Positions 16,684 to 26,176 of a stretch of 64,000 nucleotides of DNA are shown piece after piece. Source of the stretch: JAIESQ01 sp964495375 (GTDB lineage Bacteria > Planctomycetota > Planctomycetia > Pirellulales > JAEUIK01); NCBI GenBank assembly GCA_964495375.1, contig CAZBWM010000032.1, positions 1 to 64,000 on the forward strand, given 5' to 3'. The notes beneath the pieces were generated by a model. That model was not told the DNA's origin. It was given only the letters and a program-made list of their open reading frames with translations, and did not search any database. The number at the start of each line of letters is the position of its first letter. Position 1 is the first letter of the stretch. A program made the position numbers and the translations under genes.

Positions 16684-18843
16684 TTACGCGCGGATGGCGG
16701 TCGTCGGCGCCGTGACGCTCGGCACGCGCAAGCGCTCCGGGGCGTCGTCGTGCCGGTTTTCGGCCGCGGCCGCCCAACGCGACAAAGCCATCAGCGGGAA
16801 GTAAATGCGGTACAGGTGATAACGCAGATAGAACACGCGCGGGAATCCCGTGCCCGTGAACTCCGGCTCGTTCCAACTGCCATCGGGTAGTTGCTGGCTG
16901 GTGAGGTAGCGCACGCCACGGGTGACGGCCGGATGATCGGCCTGCCCGGCGGCGATCAACCCGAGCAAGGCCCAGGCCGTTTGCGATGCCGTGGGGTTCC
17001 CCTGGCCACGCAGGCTAGGGTTGGCGTAGCTGTCCGGCGATTCGCCCCAGCCGCCGCACGTTTGCTGATAGCTCAGGAACCAATTGGCGCCGGAGACAAC
17101 CATCGGGTCGTCGCAGTCGAGCTCGACCGCGGCCAGGCCCGAGAGCGCCAACCAGGTGCCGTAAACGTAGTTCACACCCCAGCGGCCGAACCAACTGCCA
17201 TCGGCTTCTTGCGTGCGGCGCAGGTATTCCACCGCTCGATCGACCTCGGGATCGCCCACGCGTTTACCCAGCCGGCCGAGCGATTCGAGCACGCGCCCCG
17301 TCAGGTCGGGCGAGCTGGGATCGATCATCGCGTTGTGATCGGCGAACGGCACATAGCACAAGAACTCGTGATCGTTGTCGCGATCGAAGGCGCCCCAGCC
17401 GCCGTCGCGGTTCTGCATCGCCAGAATCCAGCGCTGGGCGCGATCGAGGGCGCTGGCGACTTCGTTCCAACGGCCCACTCGCTGGTGCGCCGACTTGCGA
17501 TCGGGCGCGGTATGCTCGCCTAGCAGTTGCAAGCCCGGCGGCAAACCGGGGGCATTGGGCCCGCTCTCGTGAAACTGCTGACGCAGCACGCTGACGACCA
17601 TCGCCGTGTCGTCGAGATCGGGATAGAAGGCGTTCTCATATTCGAAGCACCAGCCGCCGGGCTCGGCCTTGACGTTCTGCGCCCAGTCGCCCGGCTGGCG
17701 CACCTGTCGATCGAGCAACCAGCGCGTGCCGCGCTCGATCGCCGGATGCTCGGCCCCCAGGCCGCTATCGCCCAAGGCTCGCAGCGTGATCGCGGTATCC
17801 CAAACAGGCGACTTGCACGGTTGCAACCAGGCGGTTTCGTCGTCGTCGTTCTCGCACATCAGGCCGTCGAGGTGCTCGCGGCAGTACTTCAGCTCGCTGC
17901 TGTCGTCGGCATAGCCCAGCGCCTTCAGCGCGATCGTGCTCCAGACCATCGGCGGAAAGATCGCGCCCAAACCTTCGCTGGCCCCAAAGCGCTCGATCGT
18001 CCAATCGCGGGCGGCCGCGATCGCGCGGTTGCGCAGCGGCGTCCAACCGCGCCGCTCAAACCACTTGAACGCGCGATCGACCAGGCGGAAGAAGCGATCC
18101 CAGCTCACCAGCCCCGTGCGGCCGGGCAAGCCCGGGCAACGCGGCAAAGGCCAGGTGTCGGGCGGATCGATGAACAGCTCGCGAATGCCCTGCTCGGGTT
18201 CGAGCATCCGCACCGGTTTCAGCGCCGAGACGATCGACAACGGCACGATGATCGTGCGCGACCAGGCGCTCATGCGATACAAATTGATCGGGCTCCAGTT
18301 CGGAAGCAGCAGCAGCTCGGCCGGAACCGACGGGCATTGTTCGTAGGATATCTGACCCAACAGCGCCAGATAGAACCGCGTGAAGCTGTTGACCGCGTCG
18401 GCGCCGCCGTGCCGCAGAATGGCCGCGCGCGCCCGCTGCATGTACTCGGCGCAGGGATCGTGGCCCGTGAGCTTCAGCGCGAAGTAGTTTTTGACCGTGC
18501 CCGAGATCTCGACGTCGCCGCCGGGGTACATGCTCCAGCCGCCGTCGGGGCTTTGCTTTTCGAGCAGGTAGCGGGCCATGCGGCGGGCGAGGTCCGACTC
18601 GTGCTCGCCCAAGAAGGCCAGCAGCAGGATGTACTCGCTCTCGAGGATCGTGTCGCCCTCGAGCTCACCACACCAATAGCCGTCGGGGTGTTGTTCTGCC
18701 AGCAGCCAGTGGCGCGTCCGCAAGACGGCCTGCTTGACCGACGTGCTCAACCGCGGCTCGGTCGTCTCGCGATCGCGTGCAACCACCGCCGTGGCAAAAT
18801 CGGTATCAAAATCTGCGAGGCGAACTTGTTGCCTGGATTCCAT
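16684..18843 (-). CDS. shc: Squalene-hopene cyclase
   Basis: Cyclises squalene to hopene/diplopterol. The ATG at 18843 (MESRQQVRLADF) is preferred over a TTG at 18858. The protein of about 719 residues matches the family length. The protonating DxDD motif is DLDDTAM, with the acids at residues 409-412. QW-type repeats are spread through both barrel domains (SPDGGWSMYPGG, NRDGGWGAFDRDND, EADGSWFGRWG, CGGWGESPDSY, PDGSWNEPEFTGTGFP). A stretch of about 35 residues (PGLPPGLQLLGEHTAPDRK) between the DxDD and the next QW looks like an insertion. It lies directly upstream of hpnH. Membrane-associated, as in the family. No squalene-synthesis genes lie nearby. Confidence 0.96.
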   Translation of the reverse strand: MESRQQVRLADFDTDFATAVVARDRETTEPRLSTSVKQAVLRTRHWLLAEQHPDGYWCGELEGDTILESEYILLLAFLGEHESDLARRMARYLLEKQSPDGGWSMYPGGDVEISGTVKNYFALKLTGHDPCAEYMQRARAAILRHGGADAVNSFTRFYLALLGQISYEQCPSVPAELLLLPNWSPINLYRMSAWSRTIIVPLSIVSALKPVRMLEPEQGIRELFIDPPDTWPLPRCPGLPGRTGLVSWDRFFRLVDRAFKWFERRGWTPLRNRAIAAARDWTIERFGASEGLGAIFPPMVWSTIALKALGYADDSSELKYCREHLDGLMCENDDDETAWLQPCKSPVWDTAITLRALGDSGLGAEHPAIERGTRWLLDRQVRQPGDWAQNVKAEPGGWCFEYENAFYPDLDDTAMVVSVLRQQFHESGPNAPGLPPGLQLLGEHTAPDRKSAHQRVGRWNEVASALDRAQRWILAMQNRDGGWGAFDRDNDHEFLCYVPFADHNAMIDPSSPDLTGRVLESLGRLGKRVGDPEVDRAVEYLRRTQEADGSWFGRWGVNYVYGTWLALSGLAAVELDCDDPMVVSGANWFLSYQQTCGGWGESPDSYANPSLRGQGNPTASQTAWALLGLIAAGQADHPAVTRGVRYLTSQQLPDGSWNEPEFTGTGFPRVFYLRYHLYRIYFPLMALSRWAAAAENRHDDAPERLRVPSVTAPTTAIRA

Positions 18844-19137
18844 TCCAATGGCTCTCAACGATTGCGGGCTGGGTCATCCGTGACCGACACTTCCCGGCGA
18901 CCTGAGACAGTCGCGGGGAGCGGAAGCTTAGACGACCTGTTGGCGAGCGACAAGAGCAGTGCTTCGCCTGGCTAAAGTGCTGGCACGCTGGCATCACGCA
19001 GAATTCACGCGCCAAACGCCGTAAGCGTGGTTGTCCAAAATGGGGGATCGGCCGTAGACTAGCAATCGCGGGTCTGGCCGGTGCACGCGGGCCTGAGAGG
19101 CGCCGCGTCGGGGTCTGCGGTTTACGGAGAAGCTGTC

Positions 19138-20118
19138 ATGAGCCGAAGCGATCGAACCATCCGCCCCTGGGGCTTGCTGCTGGCCGCCTTTGCCTTGGCG
19201 GGGATAGCGCTTGGCAGTCGACCGGCCGCCGCCGCTGAGCGGTTCACGCCGCGCTTTGATGTTGAGCCGCGCGCCCTCGATCGCGTGCCGGCCGGCACGG
19301 TCATCGGCGATACCGCTCCGCGCGATTGGAGTGCATTGATCATCAAAAGCCAGCCGCGCGTTGCCCAGGGAGACGTTAATCAGGTGATGCAGGTCGTCAA
19401 GGAAAATGCCGCCCTGCTGACGACGATCATCTTGGCCGCGGCCCGGCAAAATCCGCCGGGGTCGCCACATCCTTATTCGCTCGATCGCGTCGCCGTCGGC
19501 CTGGGAGTGGCCGTGCAAGGTGGCCATCAAATTATGAACGGCGAGAACCCCGGTAACCTAGGGATCATCCAGCGGCAGGTGCTCAACGGCGCCGAACGCA
19601 ATATGGATAGTGCCCTGCGGATCGCTCAGTCGGATGGCATGGCCATCGTCGATTTTCGCGCGATCGTGCGCCGTGGCACCGAGCACATCGATTCCATTCT
19701 CCGCTATGCCGTGCTGGTCGATAACCGCAACGGCCAGTTCTTCACCCTGAGCTGGCAGATCGAGCTCGACACCGCGGGCAACTATGCCCAGGCATCACCC
19801 GAGCTGCAGTGGCTGCCCCGCAACATGGTGGAAGACAATCCGCTGTTCGTCGACTCGAGCAAGTTCACCCTCGGCATCCCGAACACGAGGGCCTTTGCCG
19901 TGGCCAAGCTGCCGACGGGGCGCGCCCTGGTGGTCCCCCCACAGGTGCGGGCGCTCGCCGCCCTGCCGCGCTTCGATCAGCGGTCGCTGCACGCATTGGA
20001 AGTGGGCCTGTGGCAGACAATCTATGCCCCCGCGGCGACCAATGCCGGGGCCGCGGGCGCCGTCGCTCCGGCTGAAGCCCGCGTCCTGCAGCAGACTGGC
20101 GTGCAGCGGGCGAACTAG
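19138..20118 (+). CDS. Secreted hypothetical protein
   Basis: The ATG at 19138 has GGAG upstream and gives a signal peptide (IRPWGLLLAAFALAGIALG, then PAAAAE). A GTG further upstream at 19081 would only add an unlikely leader. The mature part of about 290 residues contains WSALIIKSQPRV, an amphipathic region NAALLTTIILAAARQ and a mixed beta-rich domain with FTLSWQIELD. There are no cysteines or recognised catalytic motifs. Transcribed divergently from shc. Family not recognised; probably periplasmic. Confidence 0.82.
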   Translation: MSRSDRTIRPWGLLLAAFALAGIALGSRPAAAAERFTPRFDVEPRALDRVPAGTVIGDTAPRDWSALIIKSQPRVAQGDVNQVMQVVKENAALLTTIILAAARQNPPGSPHPYSLDRVAVGLGVAVQGGHQIMNGENPGNLGIIQRQVLNGAERNMDSALRIAQSDGMAIVDFRAIVRRGTEHIDSILRYAVLVDNRNGQFFTLSWQIELDTAGNYAQASPELQWLPRNMVEDNPLFVDSSKFTLGIPNTRAFAVAKLPTGRALVVPPQVRALAALPRFDQRSLHALEVGLWQTIYAPAATNAGAAGAVAPAEARVLQQTGVQRAN

Positions 20119-20476
20119 CGGCAATCTTGCCAAAGCGCGGACGATTCAGCGGGTCCGCGTAATGACTGCCGTGGGCGCTTGGCCGTAACGCATGGATCTC
20201 GCTCCCTGGCGGCGATTCTCAATCGCTTTTCACCGGTCAGCTCCCCCCTTTCGGCGAAATTGCTAGCCGATCGCACGTGCATGGCCGATACTGCTCCGGA
20301 CCATGAAGTAATTGCGCCGGAGAAATCGCGTCACGCGGTCTGTTACGCGCTGACACCTTCTGCCAGCAGCGCGAGTACTATCAACAGGCACGCGGCACTC
20401 CGCGCCAACAGCGAACAGGCACTTCCTCGGCCGTTCCTAAGTAAACAGGCTTTCACGCTTCAGGATCGAGTTTGCC
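20119..20476. other. Intergenic region with one hairpin
   Basis: No gene supported. A hairpin CGCGGAC-10 bases-GTCCGCG (20136-20159) follows the secreted-protein gene by 17 bases and could mark its 3' end, though no T-run is present. Nothing else recognised. Confidence 0.4.
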
Positions 20477-22264
20477 ATGCGAAATTGCTTCAAGCGTAGT
20501 GTTGCGCTCTTGGTTGGTTTATCGCTGTTCGCCAGTCAAGCTCTCGCGGCCGAGGCCACGGCGACGAGCGAGTCGTCGACGCCGGCCGCCGCCGCGATTA
20601 CCGCCCCGGATGACGCGGTCGATTTTTGCCTGCCCGATTACTACGGCCGCGAGCGTACGCTGGCCGAGTTCGCCGACCGCAAGCTCGTAGTGCTGGTTTT
20701 CCTGGGGACCGATTGCCCGCTCGTGAAGCTCTATGCCCCCCGGCTGGTCGAGTTGGCGGCCGAGTATGAGTCGAAAGGGGTCGCGTTGGTTGGTATCAAC
20801 GCGAACCGGCAGGACGCACTGACCAAGATTGCGCAGATCGCGCGGCAGCAGCAAATCACGTTTCCGATTCTGAAGGATCGCGACCACGCACTGGCCGATC
20901 GGCTCGGCGCCACGCGCACGCCCGAGGTGTTCGTGCTGGATGCTGAGCGCAAGGTTCGCTACCAGGGCCGCATCGACGATCAGTACAGCGTCGGCGTGCA
21001 GCGGCGCGAGGCCCGCTCACACGACCTGGCCGATGCGCTCAAATCGTTGTTAGCCGGCGAAGCGGTCTCCAGTCCTCGCACCGAGGCACCGGGCTGCTTG
21101 ATCGGCCGCGCGCCGCGCACCACCCCGCATGGCGACGTCACCTTCTCGAACCAGATCGTGCGCATCTTCAACAACCGCTGCGTCAGTTGCCATCGGTCGG
21201 GCGAAGTCGGCCCGTTCGCGCTTGGTAATTACGAAGAAGCCGCGGGCTGGGCCGAAATGATTCGCGAAGTGGTTGACCAGCGGCGCATGCCTCCGTGGTT
21301 TGCCGATCCCGCGCATGGCCAGTTCGAGAACGACGCGCGACTGACCGACGACGAACTGACGGCGATCCGCACCTGGGTGGCCAACGGCGCTCCGCAGGGC
21401 AACCCGTCCGACCTGCCGGAACCGCCGAAATTCGCCGAAGGCTGGCGCATTCCCGAGCCTGACGTCGTCTTTTACATGGATGACGAGCCGTTCGTGGTTC
21501 GCGCGGAGGGAACCGAAGACTATCAAACTTTTGAGGTCGATCCCGGCTTCACCGAAGACAAGTGGGTGCAAGCAGCCGAGGCCCGGCCGGGCAACCGCGC
21601 GGTCGTGCACCATCACGTCGCCTACTACGTCGAGCCCGGCGGCAACGGCCAGATCAGTCAGGTGAAGAACCAGATTGCCGGCTACGCGCCGGGGACGCCG
21701 CCGTTTTTGTTTGCGCCGGGGACGGCGCTACGGATTCCGGCCGGCGCCAAAATTCGTTTCCAGATGCACTACACGCCGGTCGGCACCGAGCAGGCCGACC
21801 GCAGCTCGCTGGGGCTGGTGTTCGCCGATCCTAAGTCGATTCGCCACGAAGTGCGCAACGAGATCGTCGGCAACATCGGCTTGCGGATTCCGCCGGGCGA
21901 GGCCGACTATCGCCTGACGGCCAAAAAGAAGTTCCGCCAGGACACGCTGCTGTTGAACCTGGCGCCCCACATGCACGTCCGCGGCCGAGCGTTCCGCTTT
22001 GAGCTGGAGCTGGCCGACGGCACACGCGAAATTCTGCTCGACGTGCCGCGCTACGACTTCAACTGGCAACTGCGCTACGACCTGGTCGAGCCGCGGCTGA
22101 TCCCGGCCGGCAGCCGGCTGCACTGCTACGCCCAGTGGGATAACTCGGCCGAGAACCCGGCCAACCCCGACCCAACGAAGCTGGTCACCTTCGGCGAGCA
22201 GACGTGGGAAGAGATGATGTTCGGCGTCTACCAGACGATCGTGCCGCACGACCCGGGGACGTAA
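20477..22264 (+). CDS. Redoxin / haem c / copper-monooxygenase-like fusion protein
   Basis: A signal peptide (LVGLSLFASQALA) leads a 595-residue secreted protein. Three parts follow. The first is a thioredoxin/peroxiredoxin-like domain (about 40-200) with the single cysteine site GTDCPLVKLYAP. The second is a cytochrome-c-like segment with CVSCH near residue 237 and a later RRMPPW as possible Met ligand. The third is a C-terminal half resembling the copper type II ascorbate-dependent monooxygenases, with a triple His in VVHHHVAYYVEPGG, NLAPHMHVRGRAF and MHY before the end. The mixed domain order is typical of planctomycete secreted redox proteins. The reaction is unknown; electron delivery from the haem to copper is a reasonable inference. 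Confidence 0.87.
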   Translation: MRNCFKRSVALLVGLSLFASQALAAEATATSESSTPAAAAITAPDDAVDFCLPDYYGRERTLAEFADRKLVVLVFLGTDCPLVKLYAPRLVELAAEYESKGVALVGINANRQDALTKIAQIARQQQITFPILKDRDHALADRLGATRTPEVFVLDAERKVRYQGRIDDQYSVGVQRREARSHDLADALKSLLAGEAVSSPRTEAPGCLIGRAPRTTPHGDVTFSNQIVRIFNNRCVSCHRSGEVGPFALGNYEEAAGWAEMIREVVDQRRMPPWFADPAHGQFENDARLTDDELTAIRTWVANGAPQGNPSDLPEPPKFAEGWRIPEPDVVFYMDDEPFVVRAEGTEDYQTFEVDPGFTEDKWVQAAEARPGNRAVVHHHVAYYVEPGGNGQISQVKNQIAGYAPGTPPFLFAPGTALRIPAGAKIRFQMHYTPVGTEQADRSSLGLVFADPKSIRHEVRNEIVGNIGLRIPPGEADYRLTAKKKFRQDTLLLNLAPHMHVRGRAFRFELELADGTREILLDVPRYDFNWQLRYDLVEPRLIPAGSRLHCYAQWDNSAENPANPDPTKLVTFGEQTWEEMMFGVYQTIVPHDPGT

Positions 22265-22280
22265 GCGAGGACGAAGATTC

Positions 22281-22394
22281 AACCACGGATTGCACGGATA
22301 TCACGGATTGAATTTCGAATCGCGCTCGTCGGCAGCTCGAAAGTCAGTACGATCGGATTACAGTTCTTCAGAATTATCCGTGAAATCCGTGGCT
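22281..22394. repeat. ACGGAT-type inverted repeat between convergent genes
   Basis: The arms 22283-22300 and 22375-22392 are reverse complements with 2 mismatches in 18 (CCACGGATT... against ...AATCCGTGG), around a 74-base loop. A further partial copy (GATCCGTGGTTC) ends at 22420. It sits between two convergent stop codons, where it could act as a two-way 3'-end structure. Confidence 0.7.
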
Positions 22395-22420
22395 AATAAG
22401 TCTTCGCCGATCCGTGGTTC

Positions 22421-22828
22421 TCATTCCGTTGGCCGGTAGGTCGCGAAGCAGTTGGGCGTCTCCCACAGGTTGCATTCGACCACCGGGAAGCCCTGCGCGG
22501 CCGCGAACTCGTAGATCAGCTTGGCGATGTTCTCGGCCGTGGGGTTGTCGTCGATCAAAAAGAGCGGCTCGCCGAGCTTTTCCAGCATCGGCACGGCCGG
22601 ATCGCGGCGGCACAAGATCATGCGATGATCGAGCTCGTCGTCGATCCAGCGGCTGACCACGCGCTTGATGTCCGAAAAGTCCATTACCATGCCGCGGTCG
22701 TCGAGCGACTCGGCCTCGATGGCGATCACCGCGCGGCCGTTATGCCCGTGCAGGTACTTGCACTTGCCGTCGTAATTCAGCAGTCGATGACCGTAGCAGA
22801 AGTCGATCTGGCGAGTAACGCGAAACAT
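22421..22828 (-). CDS. queD: 6-carboxytetrahydropterin synthase / 6-pyruvoyltetrahydropterin synthase homolog
   Basis: Converts dihydroneopterin triphosphate to 6-carboxytetrahydropterin, in the queuosine/7-deazaguanine route. The protein of 135 residues is the usual length. Zinc ligands are visible as H14 (CYGHRL), H27 and H29 (LHGHNG), with the catalytic C23 in GKCKYLHGH. The substrate-binding PTAENIA and the late ETPNCFATY are present. TTAGGA lies upstream of the ATG. The substrate producer, folE, is in the same window about 10 kb away but not adjacent; no other que genes are seen. Confidence 0.9.
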   Translation of the reverse strand: MFRVTRQIDFCYGHRLLNYDGKCKYLHGHNGRAVIAIEAESLDDRGMVMDFSDIKRVVSRWIDDELDHRMILCRRDPAVPMLEKLGEPLFLIDDNPTAENIAKLIYEFAAAQGFPVVECNLWETPNCFATYRPTE

Positions 22829-22870
22829 GATTTCCTAATGGCCGGCGAAGGCGAATTTCCTGATTGTTGG

Positions 22871-22910
22871 AGCCCCCTCACCCTGCCCTCTCCCGCGAGC
22901 GGAGAGGGGA
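22871..22910. repeat. Second CCCTCTCC palindromic repeat
   Basis: CCCTCTCC-CGCGAGC-GGAGAGGG (22886-22908), preceded by CCCCCTCACCCTG. It is the opposite-orientation relative of 16525-16560 and lies between queD and the DUF1501 gene. Confidence 0.75.
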
Positions 22911-22937
22911 GTACGGAGAATTTCGCTTTCGCCGGTC

Positions 22938-24287
22938 CTAAACCAATTCCTTGATCACGCCCCGCTCTTCCAGGACGTAGCGTGGGCGGCCCGCCAGATC
23001 GTCGAAGGTTTGTGCCGTGTCGATTCCCAGGTGCCGGTACACGGTAGCCAGCACGTTCTCGGGGCGATAGGGGCTCTCGGCCGGCACCTCACCTTTGCGA
23101 TTTGAAGCACCGACGATTTGCCCCACCTTGAGGCCGCCGCCGGCCATCATCACGCTCATTACGGAGCCCCAGTGATCGCGCCCTTTCTTCTTGTTGAAGC
23201 GGGGCGTGCGGCCGAATTCGCCCATCGCCACGAGCATCACTTGCCGATCGAGCCCACGCTCGTAAAGATCGTCGAGGATCGCCGCCACGGCCTGATCGAA
23301 ATCGGCCGCGCGCGGGCGCAGTTTTTTGGCGAGGTCAACGTGGTCGTCCCAACCGCCGACGCGCACGGTCACAAACGACACGCCGGCCTCGACCAACCGC
23401 CGCGCCAACAGCATGCTTTGGCCCGTCGAGTTGCGGCCATAGCGGTCGCGGCTGCGCGGATCCTCGCGATCGATGTCGAAAGCCTGGCGGGCCCGCTTGC
23501 CGGTCACCAGTTCAAAGGCCTGCGCCGAAAACTGATCGACGGCGACCGCGTGCCCCTTGCGATCGACCAGGGCGTCAACATCGCGGCGCGTGCGATCGAG
23601 CGCCGTCAGCAAATGGCGGCGATCGTCGAGCCGCTGGAGCGACATCCCTTTGACCAGCGACAAATTGTTGACTTCGAATTTCGGCTTGCCGGGGTCGGCG
23701 ATCGTCTCGAACGGATTGAAGCCAGGGCCCAAATACGCCGCACTCCCCGATCGCATTACGCGCGGGATCGCCACATAAGCGGGCACGCCCGGGCGGTTCG
23801 GCCCGTGCAACATCGCGGTGACCGAGCCGGCCGAGGGCATCTCGTTCTCACGATTCTGGCGATCGCGCAGGTAGTAGCCCGTCTGCGTCAGGTGTGCCGA
23901 AGTTTCATGCGCCGACGAATCGTGATGCACAGAGCGGATCACGGCCAGTCGCTTAGCCAGCTTCGCTTGCCTGGGCAGCGACTCGCAGAACCGCACGCCC
24001 GGGAGCGTTGTCGCAATGCTCCGCAGCGGGCCGCGATACTCGGCCGGGGCGTCGGGCTTGGGGTCGTACGTCTCGAAATGCGAGGGGCCCCCAGCCATTT
24101 CGATAAAAATCACGCTCGCCGCGCGCCGCTTGGCCGGCTTGCCGGAGCCACTCTCGCCGGCGCTGGCTTGCCAGCGCAGCAGATCGGCCAAGGTCAGCCC
24201 ACCCAAGGCCAGGGTGCCGGCCGACAGAAAATTGCGCCGCGAGACGCGGTCGCAGCACGAGAAGTCTCGACCGAAGATCCGGAGCAT
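22938..24287 (-). CDS. Tat-exported DUF1501 protein
   Basis: A perfect AGGAGG precedes the ATG at 24287, which is chosen over 24326. The 449-residue protein starts with a twin-arginine signal (VSRRNFLSAGTLALGGLTL). It belongs to the sulfatase-like DUF1501 family, greatly expanded in planctomycetes, with recognisable FIEMAGGPSHFETYDPKPD, RSVHHDSSAHETS and VAMGEFGRTPRFNKKKGRDHWG. The family usually pairs with DUF1549/DUF1553 cytochrome-like proteins, but no such partner is adjacent here. Probably periplasmic; biochemical role not established. Confidence 0.95.
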   Translation of the reverse strand: MLRIFGRDFSCCDRVSRRNFLSAGTLALGGLTLADLLRWQASAGESGSGKPAKRRAASVIFIEMAGGPSHFETYDPKPDAPAEYRGPLRSIATTLPGVRFCESLPRQAKLAKRLAVIRSVHHDSSAHETSAHLTQTGYYLRDRQNRENEMPSAGSVTAMLHGPNRPGVPAYVAIPRVMRSGSAAYLGPGFNPFETIADPGKPKFEVNNLSLVKGMSLQRLDDRRHLLTALDRTRRDVDALVDRKGHAVAVDQFSAQAFELVTGKRARQAFDIDREDPRSRDRYGRNSTGQSMLLARRLVEAGVSFVTVRVGGWDDHVDLAKKLRPRAADFDQAVAAILDDLYERGLDRQVMLVAMGEFGRTPRFNKKKGRDHWGSVMSVMMAGGGLKVGQIVGASNRKGEVPAESPYRPENVLATVYRHLGIDTAQTFDDLAGRPRYVLEERGVIKELV

Positions 24288-24502
24288 GGCTGCCTCCTGG
24301 GCGTGCGGACTTGATCGCGATGCCACTGCCGACGGTCTTAGTCTACGCCCGACGCAAAGTGCGGGTCAACGGAATAACGACCTGGCGGAATAGGTATTCC
24401 CGCGACGACGCGCTTGCTTGTTTTCGGCATCCGGCGGGGTTATGAAACAGCGAACCCGCCACTTTGTTTCGACCTTTGCTCGCTTGAAAAAGGCGTGCCG
24501 CC

Positions 24503-24844
24503 ATGCCCGAATTGCCCCAAGCCAGTCAGCGGATCATCGACACCCCTTACGGCCAGGCGCTGGGAAACAGCTTTCGCTGGCAAGGGGGCCAATACTGTGC
24601 GATCCACACCCAACATGGTTTGGTCGGCTGCGGCATCTACGACGTGCGGATCGCCGGCGAGTTCGGCCAGGCCGTGGCCATCGCGCGGGGGACGCCGCAA
24701 CAGCCGCTCTGCGAGCCCGAAGACTTGTTCGAAGCCAAGATCGTTGAAGTCAGCAAACCCGCCGAGGCTTTGGGGATTCTCCCCGGCATGACCGGCCTCG
24801 AAGCGGTGCACAAACTGCTGCAGGCCAGACCCAAGGCGAAGTGA
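24503..24844 (+). CDS. DUF1805 (YunC-like) protein
   Basis: A small protein of 113 residues whose ending (LFEAKIVEVSKPAEALGILPGMTGLEAVHKL) and the central HGLVGCGIYDV closely fit the DUF1805/YunC family. A purine-rich AAAAAGGCG lies upstream of the ATG. No catalytic function is known for the family. It has no signal peptide and no obvious operon partner, and converges with the DUF4105 gene. Confidence 0.85.
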   Translation: MPELPQASQRIIDTPYGQALGNSFRWQGGQYCAIHTQHGLVGCGIYDVRIAGEFGQAVAIARGTPQQPLCEPEDLFEAKIVEVSKPAEALGILPGMTGLEAVHKLLQARPKAK

Positions 24845-24873
24845 CAGGTAGCCCGCGCGCAAGGGCCAACTGC

Positions 24874-25947
24874 CTACTTCGTGTCAGGAGCAACTTTCGC
24901 TTCGGCCACCTGCTTGGCAATTTGCTCGCGCAGCCGGCGCGAGAAGTCGGCGTCGAGCGGCGTCTCTTGCATCCACTTGTCGACACGAAACGCCTGCCGC
25001 GCCTGGGGAAACGTTAGCTCGGTGTCGAGATAGCCCAGGTTGTACGCCGCGCGGTCGGACAAGCCCGTCAGCAGCAAGCTCAAATCATGCGGCAATGGGC
25101 GGCCGCCGAGTCGTCGCAGATGCGCGGTGATATTGTTCATGCAGTTGTTGGTGATCAGATTGTAAAACTCGGGATGATCCTCGAGGTCGTGGGCGCGGCG
25201 CATCATGTCAAGAAAGATTGCCCGCTTCCGCTCGTCGGTCGTTCGCGCCGGATAAAAGTAGACTGGCTTCTTCCAGATAGCGCCGCGCAAGCCGATCACG
25301 TCCCGCTCGTCGCCGATCACATAGATCAACTGATACTGCCGAAACAGCGACGGAATCATTTGATACGGCTGGCCCAGGCGGCGGCGCCCTTCGACCGAGA
25401 CGGCCACATGCTGGCCATCGGAAAAGCCGAAGCTTACGAAGACGTGTGCCACGCCATCGAACGAGGGCATCGGCACGACGACGTAGTACATCGAGCTGAG
25501 CTTGCTCACATCGTAGACGCGCTTGTCGAACTCTTCGGTAAAGTCGGTCTCGCTGCGCCAGGCGAAATTGCGCACGTGGGTTACCGTCACGAGGTTGCCG
25601 TCGATTTCGACGATCGGCATCCGCGCTTGCTCGGGGGACCAAATCTGATTGTGGTCGGGCCGCACAAACCCGAAATAGCCGATCGCCACCAGCGTGGTGA
25701 CCGCCAAGGCCGTGAGCGTGCGCCGCTTGGCCGGCCAGGGTGCTTTCCAGAGTTGCCACACGTGGACGCGCTCGCGGCTGGCGGCCATGTACATCAGCAC
25801 AATGCTCAGGGCCAACGCTAGCGCGAGCCAACGGGCGACCGGCGCCTTGAAATAAACGGCCAACGCCGTCCACAGGCCCAGCCCGAACCACGCGATCAGC
25901 GTGCCCAACAGCAACAACGCTCCGGCAGTACTGCGTAGCAAGCTCAT
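24874..25947 (-). CDS. DUF4105 membrane protein
   Basis: AGGATC precedes the ATG. The 357-residue protein has three N-terminal membrane segments (residues about 8-33, 38-56, 76-93), then a globular domain fitting DUF4105, with RNFAWRSETDF, VFVSFGFSDGQHVAVSVEGRR and the conserved FYNLITNNCMNN motif with its key Asn-Cys. DUF4105 is distantly papain-like and thought to face the periplasm, but activity is not demonstrated. Divergent from the gene at 26177. Confidence 0.88.
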   Translation of the reverse strand: MSLLRSTAGALLLLGTLIAWFGLGLWTALAVYFKAPVARWLALALALSIVLMYMAASRERVHVWQLWKAPWPAKRRTLTALAVTTLVAIGYFGFVRPDHNQIWSPEQARMPIVEIDGNLVTVTHVRNFAWRSETDFTEEFDKRVYDVSKLSSMYYVVVPMPSFDGVAHVFVSFGFSDGQHVAVSVEGRRRLGQPYQMIPSLFRQYQLIYVIGDERDVIGLRGAIWKKPVYFYPARTTDERKRAIFLDMMRRAHDLEDHPEFYNLITNNCMNNITAHLRRLGGRPLPHDLSLLLTGLSDRAAYNLGYLDTELTFPQARQAFRVDKWMQETPLDADFSRRLREQIAKQVAEAKVAPDTK

Positions 25948-26176
25948 GCGGTTGATCCTGATTTAGGTTGGTTGCCTACTGTAGGGTGCGAAGGACCATT
26001 CCGCCAGCGCGCCCCGCAGTAGTCCAGGCGGAAGGCGGCTATTCAAACAGTCGCCGAACCGTGCGTGCCGCCAACCAAGGGGTGGGCGCGAATCGGTCCA
26101 GGGACTCGCTTGTGCCCTAGCGCGTGCTAGAATTGCCACGATTGCCCCGCACTTTTCACCATCGAGACCAATCGCC

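Noticed and set aside
19081..19137. Upstream GTG extension of the secreted protein
   Set aside because: The ATG at 19138 has a ribosome site and gives the signal peptide.
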